NCBI RefSeq assembly: GCF_004403395.1
Contig: NZ_SOGN01000035.1
Location: 310,001-374,000, forward strand
DNA from: Cryobacterium cheniae
Lineage (GTDB): Bacteria; Actinomycetota; Actinomycetes; Actinomycetales; Microbacteriaceae
Reading direction: 5' to 3'
Length of the DNA: 64,000 nucleotides
Made by a program: the position numbers and the translations under genes. Positions 36,112 to 45,360 of this stretch are shown here, in pieces (the stretch's first letter is position 1; each line of letters opens with the position of its first letter). Under the pieces are notes generated by a model. That model did no database searches. It saw only the letters and a program-made list of their open reading frames with translations, and was not told the DNA's origin.

Positions 36112-37314
36112 TTAGCCCCGGGGTTCGGAGAGATCCCTGGTGGCCGTCAGCCAGGCGCGGATCGCGTCACTGTGCTCGCCGAGGGCGGGCGGCGCGCTCG
36201 TGCGCGGGGCCAGCGGCGGCGTCCAGCTGACCGGGTGGCGGATCTGGCGGCCCACGGTGGCGCCCGACGCATCCTGCACCTCGATCGTGGGCTCCAGCCC
36301 CAGCGACTCGGCGAGCTCGATGCCCTCGGCGATGGTGGCGACCTGGCCGGCCGGCACGCCGGCGTCGGTGAGCCGGCTCTGCCAGGACAACGCCGGAGCC
36401 AGGGCGAGGCGGGCTTCCAGGAGTCGCACGAGTTCTTCGCGGTGGTGCACGCGGGCCGAGTTGGTCGAGAATCGCGGATCGGCGGCGAGCTGCTCGTCGC
36501 CGAGCACCCGGGCGAGCCTGGCGAATTGACCGTCGTTGCCGCAGGCAACGGCCAGCGGGCCGTCCGCGCAGGCGAGCAGCTGGTAGGGCACGATCGACGG
36601 ATGCCGGTTGCCCATCCGGCCGGGCACCACGCCCGCGCCGAGGTATGCCTGGGCCTGGTTGGCGAGCGCCCCCTGCAGGCTCGACAGCAGGTTGATTTCC
36701 AGGCGCGCCCCGAGGCCGGTGGTCGCGCGGGCGTTCAGGGCGGCGAGAACGCCGATGGTCGTGTCTTTCGCGGTGAGCACGTCGACGAGGGCGACGCCGA
36801 CCTTCATCGGGCCGCTCTCGTCCCCGGTGACGCTCATCAGCCCGCCCAGCGCCTGCACCATGAAGTCGTAGCCGAGCAGGTCGGCGCCGCCGCCGCTGCC
36901 GAACCCGGTGATCGAGGCGTAGACGAGGCCGGGGTTCTCCGCCTCGAGGCTGTCATAGCCCAGGCCGAGGCGGTCCATCCCGCCGGGCTTGAAGTTCTCG
37001 ACCAGCACGTCGGCCTTCAGCGCGAGCATCCGTGCGACGGCGAGGTCGGCGTCGTCGGCGAGGTCGAGGCAGAGGGATTCCTTGTTACGGTTGACGCTCT
37101 CGAAGTAGGTGGCCCCCGTGGCGGAGAAGGGCGGGCCCCAGCTGCGGGTGTCGTCACCGCTGCCCGGACGCTCCACCTTGATCACCCGGGCTCCCAGGTC
37201 GGCCAGGGTCACGGTGGCGAGCGGGCCGGCCAACACCCGGGAGAAGTCCGCGACCAGGATCCCGTCCAGCGGCCGGGAGGACGTGCGCCGGCTGTCGTCG
37301 ACCTGATTCTGCAC
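36112..37314 (-). CDS. CaiB/BaiF family III CoA-transferase
   Basis: 400-residue acyl-CoA:carboxylate CoA-transferase. Family landmarks: GILVADFSRVLAGPLATVTLADLGARVIKVERPGSGDDTRSWGPPF at the N-terminus, LDLADDADLAVARMLALKADVLVENFKPGGMDRLGLGYDSL with the catalytic Asp region, and YASITGFGSGGGADLLGYDFMVQALGGLMSVTG. Length is typical. The acyl substrate is not readable from sequence. It overlaps or abuts the remains of a PucR regulator that may once have controlled it. Confidence 0.94.
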   Translation of the reverse strand: MQNQVDDSRRTSSRPLDGILVADFSRVLAGPLATVTLADLGARVIKVERPGSGDDTRSWGPPFSATGATYFESVNRNKESLCLDLADDADLAVARMLALKADVLVENFKPGGMDRLGLGYDSLEAENPGLVYASITGFGSGGGADLLGYDFMVQALGGLMSVTGDESGPMKVGVALVDVLTAKDTTIGVLAALNARATTGLGARLEINLLSSLQGALANQAQAYLGAGVVPGRMGNRHPSIVPYQLLACADGPLAVACGNDGQFARLARVLGDEQLAADPRFSTNSARVHHREELVRLLEARLALAPALSWQSRLTDAGVPAGQVATIAEGIELAESLGLEPTIEVQDASGATVGRQIRHPVSWTPPLAPRTSAPPALGEHSDAIRAWLTATRDLSEPRG

Positions 37315-37331
37315 TCGTGCTCCGTTCGCTC

Positions 37332-37385
37332 GGTTCGGGTGGTGGTTCGGGTGGTGGTTCGATTGGTGGTTCGGGTGGGGGTTCC
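37332..37385. repeat. 12-bp tandem repeat upstream of the CoA-transferase
   Basis: Four copies of GGTTCGGGTGGT (one variant GGTTCGATTGGT) starting 18 bp before the CoA-transferase start, in its leader. Confidence 0.9.
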
Positions 37386-37521
37386 CTGAATCTAGTGGCG
37401 AGTCGGTGCCGTTTCATCGGACGGGTCATCCAAAGTGTGGATATGTCTGCATCGAGGGTGGGGACATCCGGTGCGCGGAGGCCGCCGCGGCGGCTGCACA
37501 GCGCCGCCTGCACCGCGGCGA

Positions 37522-39810
37522 TCAGTCGACCGCGTCGACCGTGAACAGCGCGGCCTGCTCCGGGGCGAGCAGCGGCGCGGGCAGCCCGACAAGGGCGAGC
37601 ACCGCCCCGGTCAACGTCACCGAGCCTCCGGAACCCGGATCGTCATCGGCAGAACCTCTGTCGGCGGCCACGGCACCCAAAGCAGCACCAGCCGCAGTAC
37701 CCGACGAGCCCGGCTCCGCCAGCCAGGCCGGCGGCGCATCCTGGATCGTGCGCGGGGGCGCACCGAGCGTCAGCGGCGCCACCCGGTAGCGCCGGTCGGG
37801 CGCGAGACCGGGAAACCGCATCCGTTCCGGCAGGGCTGCGCGAGGGGCGGCGAGGGCCACCTGGGCGAAGAGGGCCGAGTTCTGGTCGGGTGCGACCACA
37901 CCGTGCAGCTCGAGCGCAGGGTCGCTGGGGTCGGCCCGCACGACGACGCCGGAGTGCAGCAGGGGTCGCAGGTGCTTGTACCGGGCGATCCAGGTGGCGA
38001 TCTGCATCAGCTCGGTCTCGTTCGCGCGGGTGAGGTCCCACTCGATGCCGGCACTTCCGAACAGGGCGGTGGCCAGCCGGAAGCTGAGCTCCGAGGTGCG
38101 CCCGGTGGTGTGTGCGGTGGCCGCGCCGAGGTGCCCGCCGAGGTATTCCGGCGGCAGGAGCACGCTCGAGTACCGCTGGATCTGCTGCCGCTCGAGCGGG
38201 TCGTTGGTGTCGCTGGTCCAGACCCGATCGACGCGCTCGAGGATTCCGAGGTCGATCCGGGCGCCCCCCGACGCGCAGGACTCGATCTCGACTCCCGGGT
38301 GCGCGGCACGCACCGCGTCGATCAGCCGGTACACCGCCGTGGTCTGCCGGTGGGCGGAGCCGGCCAACAGGTCACGGTTGTGGTCCCACTTCAGGTAGGC
38401 GATGGGGTACTCGGTGAGCAGGGCTGTGAGCCGGGCGAACACCCAGTCGAAGGCATCCGGATCGCCCAGGTCGAGTACCCGCTGGAACCGCCAGGTCAGC
38501 GCCGGCGACGCGGCACCGGCAGCGGTAGCGGAAGCGACACCGGCAGCAGCACCAACCCCAGCCGAGTCCTCCGTCACGCCGCCGAGCACCCACTCCGGAT
38601 GCGCGCGGGCCACGTCCGAGTCGAGGCTGACCATCTCGGGCTCGACCCAGAGTCCGAAGTCCATCCCGGCCGCGTGCACGTGCTCGATCAGCGGGTGCAG
38701 TCCGCCGGGCCAGGTCACGGGGTCCACGAACCAGTCGCCGAGAGCCCGCCGGTCGTCCGAGCGGCCGGTGAACCAGCCGTCGTCGAGCACGAAGCGTTCC
38801 ACCCCGACCATGGCCGCGGCGTCGGCCAGGCGGGCCAGGGTGGGCAGGTCGTGGTCGAAGTACACGGCCTCCCAGGTATTGAGCACGACCGGGCGGGGTC
38901 CGGTGATGGTCGACCAGCTCCGGATCCACGGATGCAGCCGCGCCGACACCCCGTCGAGCCCGGCAGCCGAGTACACGGCCACGGTCCACGGGGTGGTGTG
39001 GCTCACAGCATTGGCCACGCTCAGCTCGCCGGGAGCCAGCAGCTCGCCGCTGCCGAGCGCCGAGTAACCCAGTGCGCTGTTCTCGGCCCAGGTGCGCTTG
39101 TCGCCGCTCCAGGCCAGGTGGGTGGCCCACACCTCGCCGGTGCGGAATCCGAACCCGGGCGTTCCGGCCGCCATCAGATAGGAGTCGTCGTGGCCGGGAC
39201 GGCCGTGCCGGGACTCGCGGCTCCACACGCCGTGGCCGAGCGTGCTGCGCTGCGGCCGGCGCTCGTGGGTCCACAGCCCGGTGAAATCGAGCAGCTCCCC
39301 GGCCCGGTCCGGCACAGGGAGGATCACGTCCAGCGAGCCCAGCTCGAAGGGCGGCGCGGCGGAGTCGGTGCTCGTGTTGGTGAGGGTGTGCCGCAGCCGC
39401 AGCACACCCTCGACCGAGAGTTCGAGGTCGGTGCGCACGGCCACCCGGGCCGCGGCATCCGTCAGAAAAATCGCCAGGGTCTGCGTGCCGGGCAGAGCCG
39501 TCCCTGAGCCCGCCTGCACCTCGGCGAGGCGCAGGTCGAGGGTCAGTGCGCCGTGCCGGCCGGGCCGGAACCCACTCACCCCCGGGCGTCCGCTCCAGCC
39601 CTCCGCGAGGGTGGGCAGCAGCGAGAGCCGCAGGGGCACGTCGATCGAGCTCGGCGAGATCGCCGGCACGGATGCGTCGGCCAACGTGGCCAGCAGCTCA
39701 CCGTCCAGGTCGCCCAGGTCGGCACCCCAGTGCACGATGACGGGCACGCCCGTGCCGCGGGCATCCAGCACGAGGCTGGTGCCCGCGGCACGGAGGTAGG
39801 GAATCGACAC
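37522..39810 (-). CDS. Alpha-galactosidase, GH36
   Basis: 762-residue GH36 enzyme that releases terminal alpha-galactose from raffinose-type sugars or melibiose. The nucleophile Asp is in IAYLKWDHNRDLL and the acid/base Asp in RVWTSDTNDPLERQQIQ; SCASGGARIDLGIL precedes it. N-terminal beta-sandwich and C-terminal beta domain are present. No signal peptide, so it acts inside the cell on imported sugars. The start is a GTG at 39810, 13 bp after the binding-protein stop, so it is the last gene of the galactoside operon. A short Ala-Gly-Val run near residue 415 reflects a small repeat. Confidence 0.95.
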   Translation of the reverse strand: MSIPYLRAAGTSLVLDARGTGVPVIVHWGADLGDLDGELLATLADASVPAISPSSIDVPLRLSLLPTLAEGWSGRPGVSGFRPGRHGALTLDLRLAEVQAGSGTALPGTQTLAIFLTDAAARVAVRTDLELSVEGVLRLRHTLTNTSTDSAAPPFELGSLDVILPVPDRAGELLDFTGLWTHERRPQRSTLGHGVWSRESRHGRPGHDDSYLMAAGTPGFGFRTGEVWATHLAWSGDKRTWAENSALGYSALGSGELLAPGELSVANAVSHTTPWTVAVYSAAGLDGVSARLHPWIRSWSTITGPRPVVLNTWEAVYFDHDLPTLARLADAAAMVGVERFVLDDGWFTGRSDDRRALGDWFVDPVTWPGGLHPLIEHVHAAGMDFGLWVEPEMVSLDSDVARAHPEWVLGGVTEDSAGVGAAAGVASATAAGAASPALTWRFQRVLDLGDPDAFDWVFARLTALLTEYPIAYLKWDHNRDLLAGSAHRQTTAVYRLIDAVRAAHPGVEIESCASGGARIDLGILERVDRVWTSDTNDPLERQQIQRYSSVLLPPEYLGGHLGAATAHTTGRTSELSFRLATALFGSAGIEWDLTRANETELMQIATWIARYKHLRPLLHSGVVVRADPSDPALELHGVVAPDQNSALFAQVALAAPRAALPERMRFPGLAPDRRYRVAPLTLGAPPRTIQDAPPAWLAEPGSSGTAAGAALGAVAADRGSADDDPGSGGSVTLTGAVLALVGLPAPLLAPEQAALFTVDAVD

Positions 39811-39823
39811 AGTAGGGCTGATG

Positions 39824-41155
39824 TTACTTGTTGACCGGGATCGACTGAGCCTCGAGTGCGTCGATCGTGCTCTTCTGGGCGCTCGTGAGAGCATCCGACA
39901 GAGTTCCGTTGCCGGTGACCGCACCCTTGAAACCGTCGGAGGTGTCGTTGTACACCTGCGTCATGGTCGGGCCCCAGATGAAGTCGGGCGAGACGTGACC
40001 GGATGCCTCGGCGAAGACGTCGTAGATGGCCTGGCCGCCGTAGAACTCGACGCCTTCCTTGAGGGCCGGCAGTTCGAGGCCGCTCTTGGCGGCCGGGTAC
40101 AGGTTGGCCGACTTGTTCAGCATCGTGAGCGCCTCGTCGGAGGTGTTCAGCCACAGCGCGAACTGGGCGGCCTCGTAGGGGTGCTTGGAGCCCGTGAACA
40201 CCGCGGTGGACGAGCCACCCCAGTTACCGGCGGCGTTGTCGCCGGCAGCCCACTGCGGGGAGAGGGCGACGGACCAGTTGCCGGAGGTGTCCGGAGCGCC
40301 GCTGGCGATGGAGTTGGCACCCCAGGCTGCGGAGTTCCAGGTCCAGTTGGAGCCGGTGTTGTAGGCGTTGTTCCACTCGTCGGTCCACGGCGGGTTGGTC
40401 GAGACGAGGTCGCGGTCGATCAGGTCCTGCCAGTAGTCGGCGACCTTGACGGACTCGGGGCTGGTCAGGTCGATGGTCCAGTTGTCGCCGTCGTTCTCGA
40501 ACCAGCTTCCGCCGGCCTGCCAGACGAATCCGGCGAACTGGTTGATGTCGCTCTGCGAGAAGTTGGTGATGTACCCGCCGGTGGCGCGCACGGCCTCGGC
40601 GGCAACCGCATACTCTTCCCAGGTGGTGGGGATCGCGATGTTGTTGGCCTCGAAGAGGTCGGCGCGGTAGAACATGGCCATGGGCCCGGCGTCCTGCGGC
40701 ACCGCGTACACGGCGTCGTCTTCACCGAAGTTGACCTGACCCCAGGTCCAGTCCACGAAGTCGGCCTTGGCGTCGAGGACACCCTCACAGGCGGCGAGGT
40801 CCATCAGACCGTCCTGCACGCGGAAGTTCGGGAGGGCGTCGTATTCGATCTGGCCGAGGTCGGGCGCGTTGCCGGCCTTGAGCTGGTTGAAGAAGTTCTG
40901 GTAGGTGCCGCCGTTGCCGTTCGGCCCGGTCTGCACCTTCACCTGAACGTCGGGGTTCTCCTCGTTCCAGACTGCAACGACCTCTTCCATGCCGGGGATC
41001 CAGGTGGTGAACGTGAGGTCGACCTTGCCCTCGGAGGGCTCGCAGGCGGCGGCGTCACCGCCGGACGACGTGGTCGAACCCGACGCGCAACCGGTCAGCA
41101 CGACCGTGGCCGCGGTGAGCAAGGCGACGGCGGCTGCTCTCTTCTTGATCTGCAT
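39824..41155 (-). CDS. Sugar ABC transporter substrate-binding lipoprotein
   Basis: 443-residue binding protein of the family 1 sugar type. The signal is lipoprotein class (KKRAAAVALLTAATVVLTGC, Cys 23), followed by a Ser/Gly/Thr linker. Typical segments: LTFTTWIPGMEEVVAVWNEENPDVQVKV and GNAPDLGQIEYDALPNF. It lies between permease genes and GH36 in one operon, so galactosides are the likely ligand. No ATPase gene is in the cluster; a shared MsiK-type ATPase is presumed. Confidence 0.95.
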   Translation of the reverse strand: MQIKKRAAAVALLTAATVVLTGCASGSTTSSGGDAAACEPSEGKVDLTFTTWIPGMEEVVAVWNEENPDVQVKVQTGPNGNGGTYQNFFNQLKAGNAPDLGQIEYDALPNFRVQDGLMDLAACEGVLDAKADFVDWTWGQVNFGEDDAVYAVPQDAGPMAMFYRADLFEANNIAIPTTWEEYAVAAEAVRATGGYITNFSQSDINQFAGFVWQAGGSWFENDGDNWTIDLTSPESVKVADYWQDLIDRDLVSTNPPWTDEWNNAYNTGSNWTWNSAAWGANSIASGAPDTSGNWSVALSPQWAAGDNAAGNWGGSSTAVFTGSKHPYEAAQFALWLNTSDEALTMLNKSANLYPAAKSGLELPALKEGVEFYGGQAIYDVFAEASGHVSPDFIWGPTMTQVYNDTSDGFKGAVTGNGTLSDALTSAQKSTIDALEAQSIPVNK

Positions 41156-41222
41156 TGTTCTTCTTTTCTCTTGGTGGGGTGGGGTGGTGCAGCTTGAGGG
41201 GGTGCTACGTCACGAAAACCGG

Positions 41223-42140
41223 CTACTTCACGGAACCGGCGCTGAGGCCGTTCCGCCAGAAGCGCTGGAGCAGCAGGAAGATGATGATCAGCGGGATGAT
41301 CGACAGCAGCGCACCGATCAATACGTAGTCGCGCAGCACGGGGATCTGGTTGACCTGCGAGTTCCAGGCGTAGAGGCCGAGCGTGACCGGGAACAGGGTC
41401 TCGTCGCGCAGCATGATCAGCGGCAGGAAGAAGTTGTTCCAGATGGCGACGAATTGGAAGAGGAAGACGGTGACCAGGGCCGGCACCATCATCCGTACCG
41501 AGACGGTGAAGAAGGTGCGCAGTTCGCCGGCCCCGTCGAGGCGGGCGGCCTCGATCAACTCGTCGGGCACGCTGGCGGAGGCGTAGATGCGGGCGAGGTA
41601 GACCCCGAACGGGCTGACCAGGCTGGGCAGGAACACCGACCAGAACGTGTTGGTCAGGCTGATTTGGCTGAAGATCAGGAACAGCGGCAGCGCCAGGGCC
41701 GTGGCAGGCACGAGCACCCCGCCGAGCACGACGTTGAAGATCAGTTCCCGACCCGGGAAGTTGTACTTCGCCAGCGCGTACCCGCACATGCCGGCGATGA
41801 TGGTGCCCACGAGGGCGCCGCCACCGGCGTACAGCGCACTGTTGAGCATCCACTTGAGGTAGACGCCGTCGCGGTAGGCCATCAGGTTGCCGATGTTCTC
41901 GAACAGGGAGAAGTCGGCGAACCAGAGCGGGTTCGTGCTGTTGAACTGGGAGCGGCTCTTCGAGGCCGCGACCAGCAGCCACCAGATCGGCACCAGGAAG
42001 TACAGCGTGAAGACGGCCATCACGATCATGGCGCTGGCCCGGGCGAACGGGCTCTCGCGCTGGGCGCGCGGCGCCTTCGCCTCGGTGGAACGGCTGCCGC
42101 GGGCCGGCTTGGCGGGGATGGTGGGGGTCAGGGTGCTCAC
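41223..42140 (-). CDS. Sugar ABC transporter permease (MalG type)
   Basis: 305-residue inner-membrane permease with six helices. The ATPase-contact loop is LIEAARLDGAGELRTFFTVSVRMMVPAL (EAA motif). The N-terminal 35 residues are cytoplasmic and basic. The GTG start overlaps the stop of the partner permease (GTGA), so synthesis is coupled. Confidence 0.95.
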   Translation of the reverse strand: MSTLTPTIPAKPARGSRSTEAKAPRAQRESPFARASAMIVMAVFTLYFLVPIWWLLVAASKSRSQFNSTNPLWFADFSLFENIGNLMAYRDGVYLKWMLNSALYAGGGALVGTIIAGMCGYALAKYNFPGRELIFNVVLGGVLVPATALALPLFLIFSQISLTNTFWSVFLPSLVSPFGVYLARIYASASVPDELIEAARLDGAGELRTFFTVSVRMMVPALVTVFLFQFVAIWNNFFLPLIMLRDETLFPVTLGLYAWNSQVNQIPVLRDYVLIGALLSIIPLIIIFLLLQRFWRNGLSAGSVK

Positions 42141-43075
42141 TTGGCTTCCTTCCGCTGCGTGAACTTCAGGAACGTGAAGGAGAGGATGAACGTGGCCAGG
42201 GCCAGCACCACGGAGAACGCGGCGGCCAGGTTGAAGTTCGGGATCGACGAGGTGGAGTACACCGTCAGGTTCGGGGTGAACGTGCTGGTCACGGCCGAGC
42301 TGAAGCTGCGGAAGACCTGCGGTTCGGCGAGCAGCTGCAGGGTGCCGATGATCGAGAAGATCGCGGTCAGGATGATCGCCGGCATGATCAGCGGGATCTT
42401 GACCGACCAGGCGATGCGCAGCTGGCCGGCCCCGTCGAGGCGGGCGGCCTCGTAGAGCTCGCCCGGGATCGCCAGCAGCGCCGAGTAGATGATCAGCATG
42501 TTGTAGCCCACGAACACCCAGGTGACAACGTTGGCGATGGCCCAGAGCACCAGGTCGGCCGAGAGGAAGTTGATGCTCTCGGTGACGGCGCTGAACGGCG
42601 ACAGGTTGGGTGAGTAGAGGTAGCCCCACATGATCGCGGCGATGACGCCCGGCACCGCGTAGGGAACGAAGAACGCCAGCCGGAAGAACTTCTTGCCGCG
42701 AACCAGCGGCGAGTCCAGCAGCAGTGCGAACAGCAGTGCGAGGCCGAGCATGATCGGAACCTGCACGGCGCCGAAGGTGAGCACCCGGCCGATCGACTGC
42801 CAGAACGGGCCGTTCTGGAAGACCAGGATGTACTGGGTCAGCCCACCGAAGACCTCGGTGGCCTGACCGAAGGTGCCCTCGCGCTCGATCACGAGCAGCG
42901 ACTGGTAGATCGCGTAGCCGATCGGCACGAGGTAGAACAGGGCGAACAGGGTGCCGAACGGCAGCACGAACGCGAGGATCGCGCCTCTGTGCTGCACGCG
43001 GGGCCTGGCGGCGCGGGGCCTCTTCCGGGCAGCGTTGCCCGGGGCATCCGTCATGGGGACGGCTGGTGCGCTCAT
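42137..43075 (-). CDS. Sugar ABC transporter permease (MalF type)
   Basis: 312-residue permease with six helices and the EAA loop LYEAARLDGAGQLRIAWSVKIPLIMPA. It pairs with the downstream permease to form the channel. Its ATG overlaps the stop of the GH42 gene by four bases (ATGA) and its own stop overlaps the next start, which shows a tight operon. Confidence 0.95.
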   Translation of the reverse strand: MSAPAVPMTDAPGNAARKRPRAARPRVQHRGAILAFVLPFGTLFALFYLVPIGYAIYQSLLVIEREGTFGQATEVFGGLTQYILVFQNGPFWQSIGRVLTFGAVQVPIMLGLALLFALLLDSPLVRGKKFFRLAFFVPYAVPGVIAAIMWGYLYSPNLSPFSAVTESINFLSADLVLWAIANVVTWVFVGYNMLIIYSALLAIPGELYEAARLDGAGQLRIAWSVKIPLIMPAIILTAIFSIIGTLQLLAEPQVFRSFSSAVTSTFTPNLTVYSTSSIPNFNLAAAFSVVLALATFILSFTFLKFTQRKEAK

Positions 43076-45174
43076 GATGCGGGGTCCTCTCTAATCACGC
43101 GGACGGCTCCGGCCGGCACGCGCACAATTCGACCGACGGGTTCGTCGGTGACGAGCTCGTGGCCGGCGGCCGCAAGCTCGACGTCGCCGTGACCGTGGTT
43201 GATGATGAACAGATAGCTGTGGGTGGCACCCACGCGGCGCACGACCTCGATGCTGTCGGCGCGCTCCGTGGTTGCGGCGCGTTCCGTGGCGTCCGTACGT
43301 TCCGGGGTTGTAATACGCTCCGGGCCGACGGCGGTGACGCGGGCCTCCTGGGCCACGGTGCGCACGAGGTCACGTAGGGCGCCGGCCTCCAGCGCGGTCG
43401 CGACGTACCAGGCGGTGCCGCGTTCGTGCAGGTTGCGGGTGATGGCGGGGATGCCGGGCAGGGGCCCGTCGAGGTAGCTGGCGAACACCTCGGCGGTGTC
43501 GACGCGCAGGCGTTCGCTCCACAGGCTCGCGGCGGCGCCGGAGTCGAGGGCGAGAAGATGGCCGGGCAGCAGCGGGGAGAATTCCTCCACCGTGATGCCG
43601 AGGATCTCGCGGAACGCGCCGGGGTAGCCGCCGGTGCGCACCCGGTCGTCTTCGTCGACGATGCCGCTGAAGAAGGTGATCAGGGCGTGGCCGCCGGCCG
43701 CGACGTAGGAGCCCAGGTTCTCTGCCTGCGCGTCCGAGACGAGGTAGAGATTCGGGACGACGACGAGGCGGTAGCCCGAGAGGTCGGCATCCGGGGAGAC
43801 GATGTCGACGGTGACGCCGAGGTCGTGCAGGGCCGTGTACGCGGCGTGCACCTGGTCGAGGTAGCGCACCGCGTGGGAGGGACGGGATTCTCCGTCGCCG
43901 GCCCACCAGGATTCCCAGCTGAAGATGAGCGCGGCATCCGCCACGACCCGGCTGCCGGTGACCTCGGCGAGCCGGTCGAGGGTCGCGCCCAGGGCCACGA
44001 CCTCCCGCCAGAGCATGGTGTCGGTGCCGGCGTGGGGCACCAGTGCGGAGTGGAATTTCTCCGACCCCTGCAGGGAGGCGCGCCACTGGAAGAAGCAGAT
44101 GCCGTCGGCGCCTCGGGCGACATGGGCGAGGGAGTTGCGGGTCATCTCGCCTGGCGCCTTGGCCAGGTTGTGCGGCTGCCAGTTGACCGCGCCGGCGGCC
44201 TGTTCCATCAGCAGCCAGGGCTCGCCCTGGGCGAGCCCGCGGGTGAGGTCGGCGGCGAAGGCGAGCTCAGTGGCCGGGTCGGCGAGGCGGTGGTCGAGGT
44301 AGTGGTCGTTGGCGACGATGTCCATGTCACCGGCCCAGGACCAGTAGTCGAGGTTGCGGATGTGCGCGGTGACCATGAAGTTGGTGGTCACGGCCACGTC
44401 CGAGTGGCGGCGCAACACCGCGACCTCCAACCGGTAGTAGTCGAGTAGCTCGCCGGAGCTGAACCGGTGGAAGTCGAGCACCTGGCCGGGGTTCTGGCTG
44501 GACAGGGTGAGCCGCGGGGTGAGGATCTCGGCCCACTGGCCGTAGCGCTGGCTCCAGAACGAGGTGCCCCAGGCGGCGTTCAGGGCATCGATGGTTCCGT
44601 ACCGCGCCTGCAGCCAGAGGCGGAACGCGGCCGCGGTGTCGTCGCAGTAGCAGAGCGCGTTGTGGCAGCCCAGCTCGTTGGACACATGCCAGAGGGCGAT
44701 GGCCGGGTGGTGACCGTACCGCTTCGCCACCTGCTCGACCAGGGCGAGCGCGTGCTCGCGGAACACGGCCGAGCTCGGGCACCAGGCCTGACGGCCGCCC
44801 GGGAAGCGGGTGGTGCCGTCGTCGGTCACCGGAAGGATCTCCGGGTGGAGCGTGGTCAGCCACGGCGGCGGCGATGAGGTACCGGTGCCGAGGTTGACCC
44901 GGATGCCGTTGGCGTGCAGCAGCTCGATGATCGTGTCGAGGGTGGCGAAGTCGTACTCGCCCGGCCGCGGCTCGAGGTGCGACCAGCCGAAGATGTTGAT
45001 GGCGACGAGATCGACGCCGGCCTCCCGCATGAGGCGCACGTCTTCGGTCCAGACGTCGGGACCCCACTGCTCGGGGTTGTAGTCGCAGCCGTAGGCGATG
45101 CCCTCGTGCACGAACGGGGTGGCCGTGGCCGTGGCCGAGGCCTTCCCGTCCGAAGTGGCTGCTCGCGAATTCAT
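43072..45174 (-). CDS. Beta-galactosidase, GH42
   Basis: 700-residue GH42 enzyme hydrolysing beta-galactosides. N-terminal signature YGCDYNPEQWGPDVWTEDVRLMREAGVDLVAINIF; acid/base Glu in LWHVSNELGCHNALCYCDD, which also carries the family's Cys cluster; nucleophile Glu in PWLLMEQAAGAVNWQ. First gene of the operon, directly behind two LacI operators, with AGGGAG before the ATG. Oddities are repeat-encoded: Ala-Thr repeats near residue 15 (GTGGCC hexamers at 45117-45143) and a TTPERTDATERAATTERAD run near residue 625 (43246-43322), both in regions outside the barrel. Confidence 0.96.
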   Translation of the reverse strand: MNSRAATSDGKASATATATPFVHEGIAYGCDYNPEQWGPDVWTEDVRLMREAGVDLVAINIFGWSHLEPRPGEYDFATLDTIIELLHANGIRVNLGTGTSSPPPWLTTLHPEILPVTDDGTTRFPGGRQAWCPSSAVFREHALALVEQVAKRYGHHPAIALWHVSNELGCHNALCYCDDTAAAFRLWLQARYGTIDALNAAWGTSFWSQRYGQWAEILTPRLTLSSQNPGQVLDFHRFSSGELLDYYRLEVAVLRRHSDVAVTTNFMVTAHIRNLDYWSWAGDMDIVANDHYLDHRLADPATELAFAADLTRGLAQGEPWLLMEQAAGAVNWQPHNLAKAPGEMTRNSLAHVARGADGICFFQWRASLQGSEKFHSALVPHAGTDTMLWREVVALGATLDRLAEVTGSRVVADAALIFSWESWWAGDGESRPSHAVRYLDQVHAAYTALHDLGVTVDIVSPDADLSGYRLVVVPNLYLVSDAQAENLGSYVAAGGHALITFFSGIVDEDDRVRTGGYPGAFREILGITVEEFSPLLPGHLLALDSGAAASLWSERLRVDTAEVFASYLDGPLPGIPAITRNLHERGTAWYVATALEAGALRDLVRTVAQEARVTAVGPERITTPERTDATERAATTERADSIEVVRRVGATHSYLFIINHGHGDVELAAAGHELVTDEPVGRIVRVPAGAVRVIREDPAS

Positions 45175-45230
45175 GTGCTCCCTGACTGTGGCTTCCCGGT
45201 TCCGCTGCACTGCGGCAACCGGGATGTCGA

Positions 45231-45256
45231 CGACTCTGTGAACGTGCACAGAGTCG
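45231..45256. promoter_or_regulatory. LacI operator O1 of the galactoside operon
   Basis: Palindrome with 10-bp perfect arms, CGACTCTGTG and CACAGAGTCG, around AACGTG. It contains the TGTGAACGTGCACA core typical of LacI/GalR-family sites and lies between the GH42 start (45174) and the LacI start (45361). Confidence 0.8.
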
Positions 45257-45280
45257 AGAGCAAAACTCACCGTCGGGTTT

Positions 45281-45298
45281 TCTGTGAACGTACACAGA
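45281..45298. promoter_or_regulatory. LacI operator O2 of the galactoside operon
   Basis: TCTGTGAACGTACACAGA, the same core as O1 with 6-bp arms, 46 bp centre to centre from O1. Two sites suit repression by looping or cooperative binding. Confidence 0.8.
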
Positions 45299-45360
45299 GT
45301 AGGTAGCTTTCGGCGGCCGTGTCAAGCGCGGAGTCTGTTCGGGAGCGTTACAGTTATCAA